NCBI GenBank assembly: GCA_020809705.1
Contig: CP085828.1
Location: 2,728,001-2,792,000, forward strand
Length of the DNA stretch: 64,000 bases
Reading direction: 5' to 3'
Source of the DNA: Calonectria ilicicola
Taxonomy: Eukaryota > Ascomycota > Sordariomycetes > Hypocreales > Nectriaceae
Shown here: positions 1 to 11,316 of the stretch, in pieces
Layout of the letters: each line of letters starts with the position of its first letter
How positions within the stretch are numbered: position 1 is the stretch's first letter
The notes under the pieces: generated by a model
Databases searched by the model: none
What the model saw: only the letters and a program-made list of their open reading frames with translations
What the model was told of the DNA's origin: nothing
Made by a program: the position numbers and the translations under genes

Positions 1-1349
1 GCGGTCATAGCCAACCAAAGTCCACCAAAGACGTCGTCTCTGTTCAACCTCGAAGGGAGGCAGACCAAATTGGCCTGGGTCCTGGTGAAGACCCATTCGC
101 TGAGCAATTCGGACACCAATTCCAACAAGGCAAAAGACTTGCCGAGGGTCCACAAACCAACGAACAGAAAACTAAGCGGGATTTCAGTATTTGAAAGTGG
201 GATGGAGGTGCAGATTGCAAACTTACGCAATAAAGGAGGTATGCTTGGAGAAGAATCGGATCGTTGACGCGCATGAAACCAGCATTGGTAAGGGCTTGCT
301 GGGTAGCTGTATGATATCTCCCTAGCAACTGATGCCTGGACTCATTAAACGTCTTCTGAACCTCTGCCTCTTCAAGAGAAGTGATGGCCATAAAATAAAT
401 GGAAAACATGAGAGCTTCGATGTTTTTGGGGGCTTTTTCGATGTTGGTGCTTGCCTCTATGATCTGAGCTTGAACGCTCGGCACATGGGTAATCTTCAAT
501 AGGGGGTTAATATTGTCGATGTATATTTGCCACAACTGGAAAATTTGGATTGTGGAAGGGTGGTAGGATGCTGTAGAGCCAGGTTGGCCTCCAATGATGA
601 ACGGGAATCCATCAGTCGCAAACATTGTATCAAAGGCACGATGAATAGCTGATACTCCAACTATTTCATCATCTGAGGAATCCGCCAGCAGCTCCTCGCT
701 TGCTCGAAACTATTCGTCATGTCAGTTTGATAAACTATCAATGGGTAATTAGCGTATTTGGAGGCATGTGCAAAGGAACTGACCTCTCGATGTAATGAAA
801 ACCATTGACCTCCGGTCCTAGAAGATGGTTAGAATAAAGTGAACCCAGGTAGAATGAATTGAATTATAGATGCGAGGCTTACCTTTCTGGTTGTGAAGCA
901 GATGGAGAGACACTAGCCTCGGGAGTTGTCTTGAGGCCCTCAAAGTCATCATTGAGGTCTTCAACATCGTCTGTCGGGGGGCCATCTGGCCGCAACTCAT
1001 GACCAATGGCATCAACCTTGACACCGTGCTCAGCAAGAAGGTTTTCGTATTTCTTGAGGCGTTCAATGAGATCCTTCTCCTGGAGTCGCTTCTTCCGACG
1101 ACGGGGGGGTTGAGGAGGGATAACGCGACACTCAACCCTAGCCTTGACGCAATTGGCGCAGGGCTTATTTTTGTCACAGCGGACTTTGCGCTGCTGGCAG
1201 AGCACACAGCTTGTTCCGCGAGTGAGCTTGATAGCGGCCGGATCCGGTACCTGGTGCTGGTTGTGTGAACCCTGGCCCTGAGGATACGGCGCCGAACGCT
1301 GCTGCGGGGCCGTGCCTGGGCCGGAGTCGATGTTCATCTCGGCCGACAT
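1..1349 (-). CDS. Zn2Cys6 fungal transcription factor (C-terminal part outside the window)
   Basis: The exons I read on the minus strand are 1349-883, 817-784 (a 34-nt mini-exon), 709-227 and 171 to beyond base 1. The introns are 882-818, 783-710 and 226-172, all GT-AG. The start is the ATG at 1349; an open frame extends a little upstream but without an ATG. Residues 48-74 form a binuclear zinc cluster with spacing CX2CX6CX5CX2CX6C (C48, C51, C58, C64, C67, C74). An Arg/Lys-rich linker and a short coiled coil (around residues 85-110) follow, as in Gal4-type dimers. Exons 3 and 4 encode the start of the fungal-specific regulatory domain (Fungal_trans), with hallmark segments such as VGIGVRIAQRMGLHQD and RRRLWWTLV. 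Proteins of this family are nuclear DNA-binding regulators. The target is unknown; the divergent MFS exporter next door is an obvious candidate. Confidence 0.93.
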
Positions 1350-2723
1350 GATCGGGGCCTTGAGTGAATCAAGGCAGGGGAGCGCCAAGCGATTGCTCAG
1401 AGACTCTGGCAGGGGGAGGGGGGCGGACGTCAGCTGACGAGCTGGGGGTGTAGGTGGTGATGGGAGCGATGCGTGGCGGACGGTGTGAACGGGCTTTTTT
1501 GGATCTATGTGCAGGCCAAGCAGCTACGGGGCACGACTGGACCCAGCGTACGGGGATCGAAACCTTGGGCGAGGTTTGTTCTTGGGTTGCTCCAGCCGTA
1601 GGGCTGAGGGTAGGCGTGGTTGGTCGGGGGCATTAACCATCAACTTTTCGGGCCCGGTTGTGCAGCAGCACCAGCCAGAGCGCGGCTCTCGTGCAGCAGA
1701 CCAGACCAGACCAGTGGCGGTGAGAGAAGCAATTTCGGGCCCGCGTGGCTTGCCGGTTGGCTGGTTGGTTGGCCGGGTCACAGTGTGATGATGGTCGTGT
1801 CCAGGAGCAGTAGCGCGATCAGAATTGCGTTCACGGGGACGAGACGGGGATGAAGAAGGGGGGGAGAGAAAAGGAGACGGAAATAAGGACGAATTATTAA
1901 CTGCCTGCCCAAGCAAGATTGGTGATGTATGAAGGGATCTGACTGGAGACGATTTGTGGCACAGCGAGACAGACGGAGTGCAAGCAACGCAACCCAATTT
2001 GTGGCTCGTCCCGTCCTAGGCACCAGGACTCGACAAGGCGTTGAGGCTCTTTGCAGCGGATATCGATGAATGACTCTTCCGCCGCTGGCGCGCTTGGGCA
2101 TATGCTGGGCCTTTGCTGGATGCTGGCGCGTTGTAAACCCGTCGTCTGGTGCAAGTTGGAGATTCCCGTCGGTCCCGAGATGACCGAGCGGGGCTCTCCC
2201 ACTCTGCTGCCCACGAGCAACCCACAAGCTCACGAGCAGCACGCATGGCACGTGCTCCCAAACAGGATTAGCGCATCCGTGTCCCGGATCCGACTCTGCG
2301 GTCTCGTCCCCGAGGGCCCAGACTCATCGGACGCCGACAGTCGTGCCAACAGCACTTTTCGCTATCCCCGTCGGAAGCCTGCAGCGGATTTTCGCTCCCG
2401 GCTTTGGTTTTGTAGCATTGGTATTGCATCAAGAAATCTCCGAGCGCCAGCTTCATGCAGAGTAGCCTACCGTAGACTTACACTACGCACATTGTATATA
2501 TATCATATCATAGGCCCAGTCCACCCTGTCCATTTACCAACGCCACAACTGCCATCCAGTTCCATCACCAGTAGTTTCACCATACAAGTGAATTACCACC
2601 TGTCTCGCTAGTCTCAAGCGACTCAGCACATACCACCTTTTGTTTAAATATCGGTTGCTCTCCTTGGCTTCGCTCCTCCAACACTCCTCCACACTTCGAC
2701 CGACATCCAGTCAAACACTCATA
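1350..2723. promoter_or_regulatory. Shared divergent promoter region, transcription factor / MFS exporter
   Basis: These 1374 bp separate the start codons of two divergent genes. Open frames occur on both strands but overlap one another, lack splice logic and show no recognisable domain, so I treat them as chance. The last 150 bases before the exporter are rich in C/T and CA, as in fungal 5' untranslated regions. No specific operator can be assigned from one sequence. Confidence 0.6.
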
Positions 2724-4617
2724 ATGTCACCTCGCGATCCATCGGGGAAACCCGATCCCCGGTCTGACGGCAACAAATCTTCGATATCTCTCTCGTCTTC
2801 GCAAACCCATGCCGTAACAGAGTCCCAGAGAAGGCTCTCCATTGGAGAAAAACAGCAGGATCAAAGCTCAATCTCAAACAAAGTCGATGCTCTAGACGAA
2901 CCTGCTGTCGAGAAAGCGGTTCCCAAAGGACCAGCCTTCGACCAAGAAGCAGAAGAGAATTACAAACCCAAGACTTTCAAATTCTGGTCCATCGTATTAT
3001 CGGCTTTCGTTTCCATGTTCATCGTTGCCCTCGACCGCACAATTCTCTCCACTGCCATCCCCGCCATCACCAACGACTTTAACAGTCTCGGAGATATTGG
3101 CTGGTATGGATCAGCATACATGCTTACCACAGCCGCCTTTCAGCTGGTCTTCGGACGCATCTACAAATTCTACGACCTAAGGGCCACCTTCATCACATGT
3201 ATTGTTCTCTTCGAAATCGGTTCTGCCATTTGTGGAGCAGCTCCCAACTCAACCTCATTCATCGTTGGACGAGCCATTGCTGGTCTCGGTTCCGCGGGCA
3301 TCTTTACTGGATGCATGATGACCATTATCCCCATTGTCCCTCTGCACAGGCGCCCCATGTTCCAATGTACGTCTCTATAACCGTGTTCTAATTTGCATAT
3401 TAACGAACGCTAACATTTCAATAGCCATCTTTGGAATGGTCTTTGGCATCTCATCAGTTTGTGGCCCGCTTATTGGTGGCGCCTTCACAGAGCGTGTTAG
3501 TTGGAGATGGTGCTTCTACATGAACCTTCCCATCGGGGGCGTTGCCATTGTTTGCCAATGGTTCTTCCAGAAATCTTCAAACAAACCCAAGGAAAATATC
3601 TCAATCATGAAGCACTTCACTCGACTCGACCCTCTGGGAACTTTCTTCTTCATCCCATCCATGGTGTGCCTACTCCTGGCATTGGAATGGGGTGGTTCAA
3701 CCTACCCCTGGAGCAACTGGCGCATCATTCTTTTGTTTGTTATATTCGGAATCACCGCCATTGCCTTTTGCACCGTGCAAGTCATGATGCCCGAGACGGC
3801 CACCATTCCTCTTCGAATTATCCGACAACGAACCATGCTCGCGGGTACACTCTACATGTTTTTCGTCGCTGGAGCAATGATGCTGCTCGTCTATTACATT
3901 CCCTTGTGGTGTAAGTAATCGCCCGCTAAGCTCCCGCCAAGAGTTTTACTAATTAAATAAACAGTCCAAGCAACCAAGGGTGTCAACCCCGTCAAGTCGG
4001 GCATCTACACTATTCCCCTTGTTGCCAGTATGGTTGTTTCGCTCTTCATCGGTGCCGGTACTACGCAGCGAATCGGATATTACGTCCCGGTGATGATCAT
4101 CTGCCCTTGCATCATGTCGATAGGCGAAGGTCTTCTCAGCACCTTTACACCAAACATCGGACACGCCCACTGGATCGCATATCAATTCCTTGTTGGTTTT
4201 GGTCTGGGTATGGGCATGCAAACTGTCGGCCTTGCCGTCCAAGCCACTCTCCCCAAGGAGGATGTGTCCACCGGAATGGCCATGACTTTCTTCTCCCAGC
4301 AGCTTGGCGGTGCAGTCTTTGTTTCTGTTGGCCAAACTATCCTCAACAGCATTCTCATTAACGATCTTCAGGGAATCCCTGGCCTTGACGCTCAATCTGT
4401 TGCTAATACCGGCGCTACCCAACTTCGTGACACTGTACCTACAAAGTACATTGGTCAAGTAGTAGGGGCGTACAATCATGCTACAACCAGAATTTTCTTG
4501 TCTGCAGTGGCTCTATCTGGTGTACAGCTTATATGCGCACTGTGCATGGAATGGAGGAGCATCAAGAAACCCAAGGCGCCAGCTCAGGCTGAAGGCGAGA
4601 AGTCAGAGGAGAAGTAG
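2724..4617 (+). CDS. MFS drug:H+ antiporter, DHA2 (14-TM) type
   Basis: Exons are 2724-3366, 3425-3910 and 3965-4617, giving 593 residues; the introns (58 and 54 nt) are GT-AG. I chose the ATG at 2724: the frame opens earlier, at 2640, but with TTG. About 84 polar residues form a cytosolic N-terminus. Membrane segments then begin, with the DHA2 signature LDRTILSTAIPAI at about residues 103-115, the GRIYKFYDLR loop, and an antiporter motif C (SSVCGPLIGGAFTERVSWRW) at about residues 225-243. The tail is short, polar and Glu/Lys-rich. The family exports toxins, drugs or secondary metabolites across the plasma membrane in exchange for protons; Tri12- and AflT-like pumps belong here. The substrate cannot be read from sequence. 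No biosynthetic cluster lies in the window, and the divergent Zn2Cys6 gene may regulate it. Confidence 0.95.
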
Positions 4618-5595
4618 TTGACTTGTACATGGATTAGTTTATGGGAGTTAGGGAGTTTGTCATGCATAGATAGATAGCAAAGTTTACATTCTGGGAGGGT
4701 TAAAAAAGAAGGAAATTACTCCAATCATTGTAATAATAATAGATAGAAATTCAACTCATAGAAACATGCTTCTTCCTCTTCCAATGTGATAGATTTGCGT
4801 GCATCTTAATTTATCGCCTTGGGTGTGGTGGTCGAGGCATAAGAAAACATGCCACATTGATTTGGTGTTTTTTTCTTTCTTTTTTTCGTATCATTATTAA
4901 TTTTTTTTTAAGAAAAAAGGAGGAAGAAAATGAGCGAAAAGATAACAAATAGAAATGGTCGAGTTTGAGTACTAAAACATGTCCTGAATCATGGCGGATG
5001 TGGTCAGCTTGGGTTGGACACTAGAATATTTAGGGTAAAAGCTCCATCACATGTGAACCATGTTCCTGGGTGTCGTGGAGCAGTTGGGATGCATCCGAGT
5101 GGCAGTTTTCCTCTAGCTTGCAAATAGCAGCAACGGTCATCTCACATTGTGACAGGATCCATGCATGCATGCATGCTACGTGTTTTTCAGGGCTGTCCGT
5201 CGTATGACGGCAGACGTCATCGCGCTGGAAAACTGACTTCGTTTCATGGCTGCAGGCTGGCAGGGATCATGTGGCGGTCAACATTGGACGAAAAAAAAAG
5301 GAAAACCAAGAGTGCAAACGACCGAGAACAAGCGTCCGCTTTGGACTTTTTGAACAAAATCTCCTCTCCAAGAATAATTATTCAAGGCCCGAGTGAGGGG
5401 AATAGGCTGCGAATGGATCATGATGCTTTGTTGTTCCTTTTGGAAGCGTCGGCGCTCGTCCAGAACCAGGGATCGGTGTGAGTGCAAGACGCCTTGTCCC
5501 TGAAGCTGCAGTACACGCGCGACCCAGCTCTCTTCTCATACTCATTTAAGGTCGCTTTCTAACCGTCAGGAATTCATCCATATCTAGATCGTAGG
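4618..5595. other. Intergenic: exporter 3' flank and upstream region of the next small gene
   Basis: AT-rich 3' flank (about 4620-4980) with T- and A-runs, then more mixed sequence leading to the start at 5596. It contains four perfect ATGC units at 5161-5176, a self-complementary microsatellite. I see no supported gene; the 110-codon frame at 5149-5481 has no domain. Confidence 0.6.
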
Positions 5596-5997
5596 ATGTC
5601 TCCAAAAAGTTCACCGGCCATGTCCGCAAAGTCCGTAACCACCACGTTGACCTGCGGCCACGCCTTGACCAGCAACGCGGATGGACACAGCGCCACCAGC
5701 TCACCCTGCAGCAGCCCGGACTCTCAGCGCCGGTTTCTCAACGACACCTGCGCCCTGTGCGACCCAGAAGCACGGCGCCGGCAGGTGAAGCAAGAGTATG
5801 ATTTTTGTCACGCCCAGTTTCTATACGAGTACATGGAAGCCAAGAAGTCCGGCGACGAAGAAGGCATGAGGCGATGGGCAGACTTGATGATGCAAAATAC
5901 GACCAACACGAGGAGACGAAACTACGCAGTTGGCCGCGTGAGGCAAGACCCAGATGTCCAATTCAATCTGGATGATTCCAGCGATGAGATGTGGTAA
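5596..5997 (+). CDS. Small cysteine-containing protein, uncharacterised
   Basis: A single exon of 133 residues opening with ATG at 5596, preceded by a C/T-rich leader. I do not recognise the family. The N-terminal half has Cys/His residues that could bind one metal ion: TCGH at residues 19-22, C38, and CALC at 52-55 followed by DPEARRR, which resembles a degenerate treble-clef or half-RING. The C-terminal half is predicted helical and charged (QEYDFCHAQFLYEYMEAKK) and ends in an acidic tail, DDSSDEMW. No signal peptide or membrane segment is visible. Codon use and the protein-like composition support a real gene; the function is unknown. Confidence 0.72.
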   Translation: MSPKSSPAMSAKSVTTTLTCGHALTSNADGHSATSSPCSSPDSQRRFLNDTCALCDPEARRRQVKQEYDFCHAQFLYEYMEAKKSGDEEGMRRWADLMMQNTTNTRRRNYAVGRVRQDPDVQFNLDDSSDEMW

Positions 5998-6786
5998 GCC
6001 AAAGCATCTCGCAGCACTTCAACAACCGAGCGCCGCCACAATCACTATTGTTTATTTTACTGGGCCATTTTTTTTTCTTTTGTTCAGGTTTGGGTGGGCG
6101 GAGTTTCTGAAAACAAAGGAGACAATGACGAAAACAAAAAGCTAAGAAAGCTCATGAAGGAGGGGACAAAATTGCCTAACATGTTGAGCTCGAGCTCCAA
6201 AATTGGATGCCAGGCCAGCGCTCAACGTATCGCGGCGGCATGCCGGTATCGAGTTACTCTCGGTAGGCCGAGGCTTTGAATGAGCGTCAGCCGGTACTGA
6301 CAACACTGGACGCAAAGACGAGAGACGGAAAAAGAGTGACGAGGTTTCGTTATGAAATTATGAGCACTATTCACAATTACGACAACCAGAGATAAAGATA
6401 TCATTCACTGCTGTTGCATTCAGTAGTGATTTGAATGATGATGAGCGGATGGGACATGGTCACGAGTACATAGCATTTTATAAGAATATTTCTGTATTAT
6501 CCGAGTGTATCAGTATTATCATGACAAGTCCAGGAACTGGTTAGTCCCATCTACCATGTTCCGTCTTTCTATAATTCCTTCAACGCCAGCTTAAAAAATC
6601 AGTGTCTCCAGCATCCCAACGCTTGGCCTCCATTGATGGGAATTACCCAGCTTTCATCAAATCATACACTAGGAAACAATTATTCCTCCTTGTCGGGCAT
6701 GACCACCAAACCCGCCCCTTGGCATCCCGTAGAGGAGCATACATGAAAGATCCATTTCCACGTAAAAAATAAAACAGCCAAACTCA
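5998..6786. other. Intergenic between two convergent small genes
   Basis: 789 bp that would hold the 3' ends of the genes at 5596-5997 (plus) and 6787-7050 (minus). Open frames here are short and overlap on both strands. No repeat or RNA gene was recognised. Confidence 0.5.
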
Positions 6787-7050
6787 TCATAGTGACTTTG
6801 GTGATGCAGGTTGCGGAGATTTTGAACGCGCCCTTGATTCGCCGTAATGAATCTCTCGAAATGTGGGCCCAAATGGCTCAAGCCGTAGTCGTGGCAAGTA
6901 ATCCATATCGATTGATCCGCCGTAAGATGAGTTTGACGATGATGAACTGTTTGACCCAATAGAAGTGGCCTGCTTGCTCTTTTTGCTGGGCACGGGACAA
7001 CAGTCGGATGAGTGGTCGCTCAGGTGGCGCTTCCCGATGGAGGAATTCAT
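6787..7050 (-). CDS. Small Ser-rich hypothetical protein
   Basis: A single exon of 87 residues starting at ATG 7050. Its composition is Ser-rich, with a basic PSKKSKQ stretch (a possible nuclear-localisation signal) at about residues 21-27, a low-complexity Ser/Asn run at about 35-43, and a more ordered segment, DMDYLPRLRLEPFGP. The region upstream on the minus strand (about 7050-7300) is C/T- and CA-rich, like a fungal leader, which supports transcription in this direction. No family recognised. It could also be a chance frame; conservation in related genomes would settle it. Confidence 0.5.
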   Translation of the reverse strand: MNSSIGKRHLSDHSSDCCPVPSKKSKQATSIGSNSSSSSNSSYGGSIDMDYLPRLRLEPFGPTFREIHYGESRARSKSPQPASPKSL

Positions 7051-8123
7051 TCTTAGGAAGTAGATGACGCCACGGGTGTGTTTTTGAGAAGGAAGAGGGT
7101 TGTTGAAGACCAGAACGACAAGACTGATTTGATTGCAGGTGGAACGAGGTCAATGGATTAGATGTCAATTTGATGCCTTCCGGTCCTCCGAGGGGGGATT
7201 TACGAGTCGTGGGATCTCCGATGTCCGGTTAACCAGCCGGTACGCGCGTGGCTGTCTCAGGGGTTGTCCTTGGTGAGTGCGGGGAGAACGATGAGGTTGA
7301 AAGGCCAGGTGCGCGCAGTGCCGAGAGGAGCCAAACAGGGGGGGAGTAAAGCGGCAGATCCAATATGAGAATGAATTTCCCCTGTAGACAGATTTATATT
7401 GGCGTTTTGCGAAGCTGAACGGGCCTAGTCCGACTACCCCTTTGTTTTAGAACAAGCGCGTAGTCTTATACCAAGGCCAAGTCTGGCGCAACAACAAAAT
7501 GCGCAACCAAATGCGACGCTGTGAGAACGAAAGTGAGGTCCGTAGCGAGCTGCTCTACAGCCATGACGGATCCCAGGCAAAGCACCCGATGCAGTTTGGG
7601 CCTGTTGCACCACGTTGGCAACGTCGCCCGGGGAGCTTCTGCACACTTTCCGCGCTGTCGGCTAGGGAGCTAAATCCAGGGGTTGCAGCGACTGAGAGGC
7701 AAGTGACAAGGACAGGTGCAGAGGTAGGCGTGTGCGCAAACGACAGAAATGGCCTTTGCGAAGCAGTTCGGAAAGGATTGGCAATCAATGTCCGTAGAGT
7801 CGAATGAAGCATCAGTTCATCTTTTGCCCAAAGCTGAAAATTCCAGGGTTGCATTATCCGAGTCAAATGTCAAATCAAACAGTGCATCTGATCCTACTGT
7901 CTCCCTATTGGGCCATGCTTAGTCACCCACCAACCCCACAAACAACAACACCGCGCGGGGCATCCGATCTAGGCTACACTCAACTTCGTGCCTGGATGTG
8001 CATTCACCTGTCCGCCTAACGATTCTACAACGATTCTACAGCCAAATTTGTATTTACGAATCATCAGCCACCTACCCTTGCAGCTAAACCCGCGATACTC
8101 CCACATCGCTCATTGGCGGCGCC
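7051..8123. promoter_or_regulatory. Divergent upstream region, small gene / CSN6
   Basis: 1073 bp between the starts of the minus-strand 87-codon gene and the plus-strand CSN6 gene. Both edges look like 5' leaders. Overlapping open frames of about 70-100 codons on both strands (7499-7866) have no domain content. Confidence 0.5.
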
Positions 8124-9403
8124 ATGACTGCCTCAACTTCCAACCCTCTCATTTCCAGCCAGAAGAGCTCTGAGCTCCAAGCTATCCTCCACCCTCTCGT
8201 CCTCCTCACCATCTCCGATTATATCACACGGCACACCCTCCGTCAGCAGCAGGGACCTATAGTGGGTGCTCTTCTGGGCCAGCAGAATGGCCGTGAGATC
8301 ACCATCGAGCATGCCTTCGAGGCCCATATGCGAGAAGCTCCCGACGTTCAAGGAGGCTATCTTCTAGACGCTGACAAGTTCAGCGCACGCCTCGAACAAA
8401 GTCTGCCCATCCTTGGCTACTCTGAAAGACGCCCCTTCTAACATCTCTCTCAGTGGTTCTCGTTCATAAGGATCGCCAGCTTGACTTTGTCGGTTGGTAC
8501 ACACTCCTTCCCTCCTCTGGGCCCACCAACACGATTTTGCCAATCCACAACCAGATCCTCGAAGCCTGGAACGAATCCGCCGTCCTCCTCGGATTCCACC
8601 CCGAACAAGTTCTCGATCACTCTGTAGGTGGGAAGCTTCCGCTTACCATCTACGAGAGCAACTACGAAGTCGATGATCCCAAAGCTGAGAACGATGGAGA
8701 GGACAAGAAGATGGATGATGGCGAACCGACTCTCAAGCTCAAGTTTCGAGAGCTTCCGTACTCGGTCGAAACCGATGATACCGAAATGATTAGCATGAAT
8801 TACGTTTCCGGAGCAGGCGGAAATGCTGCCGCTGCTACGGCAAAGGAGGAAAAACCCGCTCGATCCATTGAGTCGAACGGCAAAGGAAAGCGAAGACTGG
8901 TAGAAAGCCAGGAAGAAGACCGACGGGAATCAGAAGATGATGTTCCCCTCACCATTGATGAGGATGAGATGATCGCTGCCCTCACCGCCAAAGCTAACGC
9001 TATTAAAATGTTGCACTCACGAATCCAGCTCCTCACCACCTACCTTGAGCGCTTGCCACCATCATATGTCAACGGTGACAAGACTGCGCCCGAAGACATG
9101 GACACTGACTCCACAACCCCGTCCCAGACAATTCTACGTCAGATACAGGCTCTTATCGGTCGTCTTGACCTTGTCATCCCCTCAGATCAAACATCTTTTG
9201 AGAAGGAGATACTGCACGAGACCAACGATGTTAATCTCATCGGCCTTCTTAATGGCATTATGCAGAGTGTCAACCAGGCACGTGATGTGGGCAAGAAGTT
9301 CAGTGTCGTCGAGGCTACCAAGGTGACAAACCGTCGTGGACAGGACTATCCTATGGATCCAACTGCATTCAACCTTCGAGGCCCCGGTGATCTTCTCATT
9401 TAA
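8124..9403 (+). CDS. CSN6: COP9 signalosome subunit 6 (MPN-minus subunit)
   Basis: Exons are 8124-8400 and 8454-9403, giving 408 residues. The 53-nt intron has a TTCTAAC branch site and a CAG acceptor; its donor, GTCTGC, is weak, but joining restores [17 protein letters not shown], as in orthologues. An MPN domain spans about residues 20-180 ([35 protein letters not shown]). No JAMM metal motif is present, as expected for the non-catalytic partner of CSN5. The second half contains the conserved helices [18 protein letters not shown] and [18 protein letters not shown]. Between them lies a long acidic, charged linker (about residues 180-270), which makes this protein longer than animal CSN6. 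The complex removes NEDD8 from cullins in the nucleus and cytoplasm and affects development in fungi. Confidence 0.95.
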
Positions 9404-9894
9404 AAAGTGCCCTCACTTGTCAAGAAGTTTTCGAACTGACCTTGTCAATTTGGGGCGAAGTCACCGTTCATTATTTCGCTTTTAGCCCGGCGTTGGGGGT
9501 CTAGGTACAACTTCAGATACATGATAGATGATGATTTATGTCAATAAAATCAGAATGAAGAGTATATTTTTTTCAATCAAAAGAGTGGTCCAATTTTATC
9601 TATACGATGTCATGATTTTTTTTAAACTATCAAATGACTCTTTATCAAGCCCTGCCGTATCATTACTGCTTTTTACTTTTCACTTTTTCTTTATAATATT
9701 GTCCCAATGCAAATCATATTTCAAACAAAAGCCAGCCCCTCCAATAAAATAAAAACAATCCCAATACTGCGCCAACTAATTTTCAAGATCCAATTCATGT
9801 TTTAGCGGCTCTATTCTGGAGCCACCGGGATATTGTAAAGCAGACCGATCTATCAGCCGTCATAATGCGTTTTTTGCACAAATTTCATACAACT
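9404..9894. other. Convergent 3' regions of CSN6 and the dehydrogenase
   Basis: 491 AT-rich bases between two stop codons; they probably hold both 3' untranslated regions and poly(A) sites. The T-rich frame at 9528-9752 is low-complexity and rejected as a gene. Confidence 0.6.
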
Positions 9895-11316
9895 CTAGGC
9901 TTCGATCACAACTTTGATGACCAAGTCGCCATTGTCATCACATGTAGAAGATGCAATGTCAAAAGCACCTCGAGCTTTGTCCAGACCCTTAAAGCGGTGC
10001 GTGACCATCTTGTCAAGTGGAGGCAGAGAGAAGCCTGGTCCATTGCGAGCCTGAGAGCACAGGAGTCGAATGCCGGTGGCATAGGTGTTTGCATAGCGGA
10101 AGACACCCAGAATGTCGATCTCACGCAAATGGGCAACTGACAAGGGGAGTGTCTGAATCGGGGTACCCATTCCGACCATGATCACCTTGCCTCCAGCCTT
10201 GGTTGCGTAGAGACTGGTGTGCATACAGGCTTCCTTTCCGGTGCATTCGAACGTGACATCGACACCATCCTCATCCTCTTCGAGAACAAAGTCATCTGGG
10301 GTGTTGGAGACGGAAAGGATCTCAGCAGCCAGCGACTTGGCGTTATCAAACCTGCTGCTAGCAGAGAAGGTGCTGGCAGGGGTCATGGTGCCCGAGTCAG
10401 GGGTGGATGCTCCAGAGGGAACATTGGAAGGAGTTAGGTATGATACTGGGGTGACGTATCCGTGAGTTGCAAAGCCGTTCTCGATTGCGTAGTTTACGCG
10501 GCCGGCATCAATGTCAGTAATAGTGACAGAAGTGCAACCGGACTGGCGTGCCATGGCGGCTGTGAGCAGGCCAACAGTACCAGCTCCGATAACCAATGCC
10601 GTGGATCCTGGCTCGGGCTTGGCGCGGTTCACGGCGTGAATGGCGACAGACAAAGGCTCCAGGAGAGCAGCGGCATGGTAGGAAACATTATCGGGAAGTC
10701 TGCCATTGTCAGGACGCCTTCTTAGTCATGCCAAGTCTTGCGGAAACTTACTTGTGACACCACACAGCCGGGTGGTTGATTCTCTCTTGCAGAGTGCCTT
10801 GGTAGTGAGGGTATGTCTTGGCGCTGCTTCTGAATCTCAATTTCTTGCAAAGGTTGTATCGGCCTTTACGGCAGATACCGCACTGCCCACAAGCAACACC
10901 AACTTCGAGGGCAACTCGGTCGCCGAGTTTGAAGCCAGTGACCTGGGGGCCAATGGCTACTACTTCGCCTGCCGACTCATGGCCCAGGGAGAGAGGATGA
11001 CAAGCGCAGAGGTCACCATTGGCAAACTTCTTGTAATAAGAAACATCTGACCCACAGATACCGGTGGCTTTGACGGCAATCTGCAGCTCACCCGCTCCTG
11101 GTGCCTCGATGGTCCGCGATTCCTATCATAAACCATGTCAGAAATTGTTTCTTCGGGTAGGGCTGAACCAAAAACCCTGTGTAACCGGGAAGATAGAGCA
11201 CTTACCAATCGAAGATCCCGGGGACCATGCAAGACCGAAGCACTGATCGTCAACGGCTTTGAGATACGAGCGGGTAGATGCGCTGGTGCGGTCTCTCCTG
11301 TGGCAACCGGGGTCAT
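9895..11316 (-). CDS. Zinc-dependent medium-chain dehydrogenase, sorbitol/xylitol dehydrogenase-like, with an inserted TP-rich loop
   Basis: Exons on the minus strand are 11316-11206, 11122-10752 and 10699-9895, giving 428 residues; the introns (83 and 52 nt) are GT-AG. Catalytic zinc ligands C60, H85 and E86 (GHE) are present, as are the structural zinc cysteines C115, C118, C121 and C129. The Rossmann motif GAGTVG lies at residues 199-204, and the strand ending in TDID (D223) points to NAD rather than NADP. Polyol dehydrogenases of this family, which oxidise sorbitol, xylitol or arabinitol to the ketose, are usually 350-380 residues. The excess here is an insert at about residues 240-305 with several Thr-Pro pairs and an acidic end. 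The exact substrate is uncertain. The protein should be cytosolic; no signal peptide is seen. Confidence 0.92.

Noticed and set aside
2640..2723. N-terminal extension of the MFS exporter
   Set aside because: It begins with TTG; the first ATG in frame is at 2724 and fits the family.
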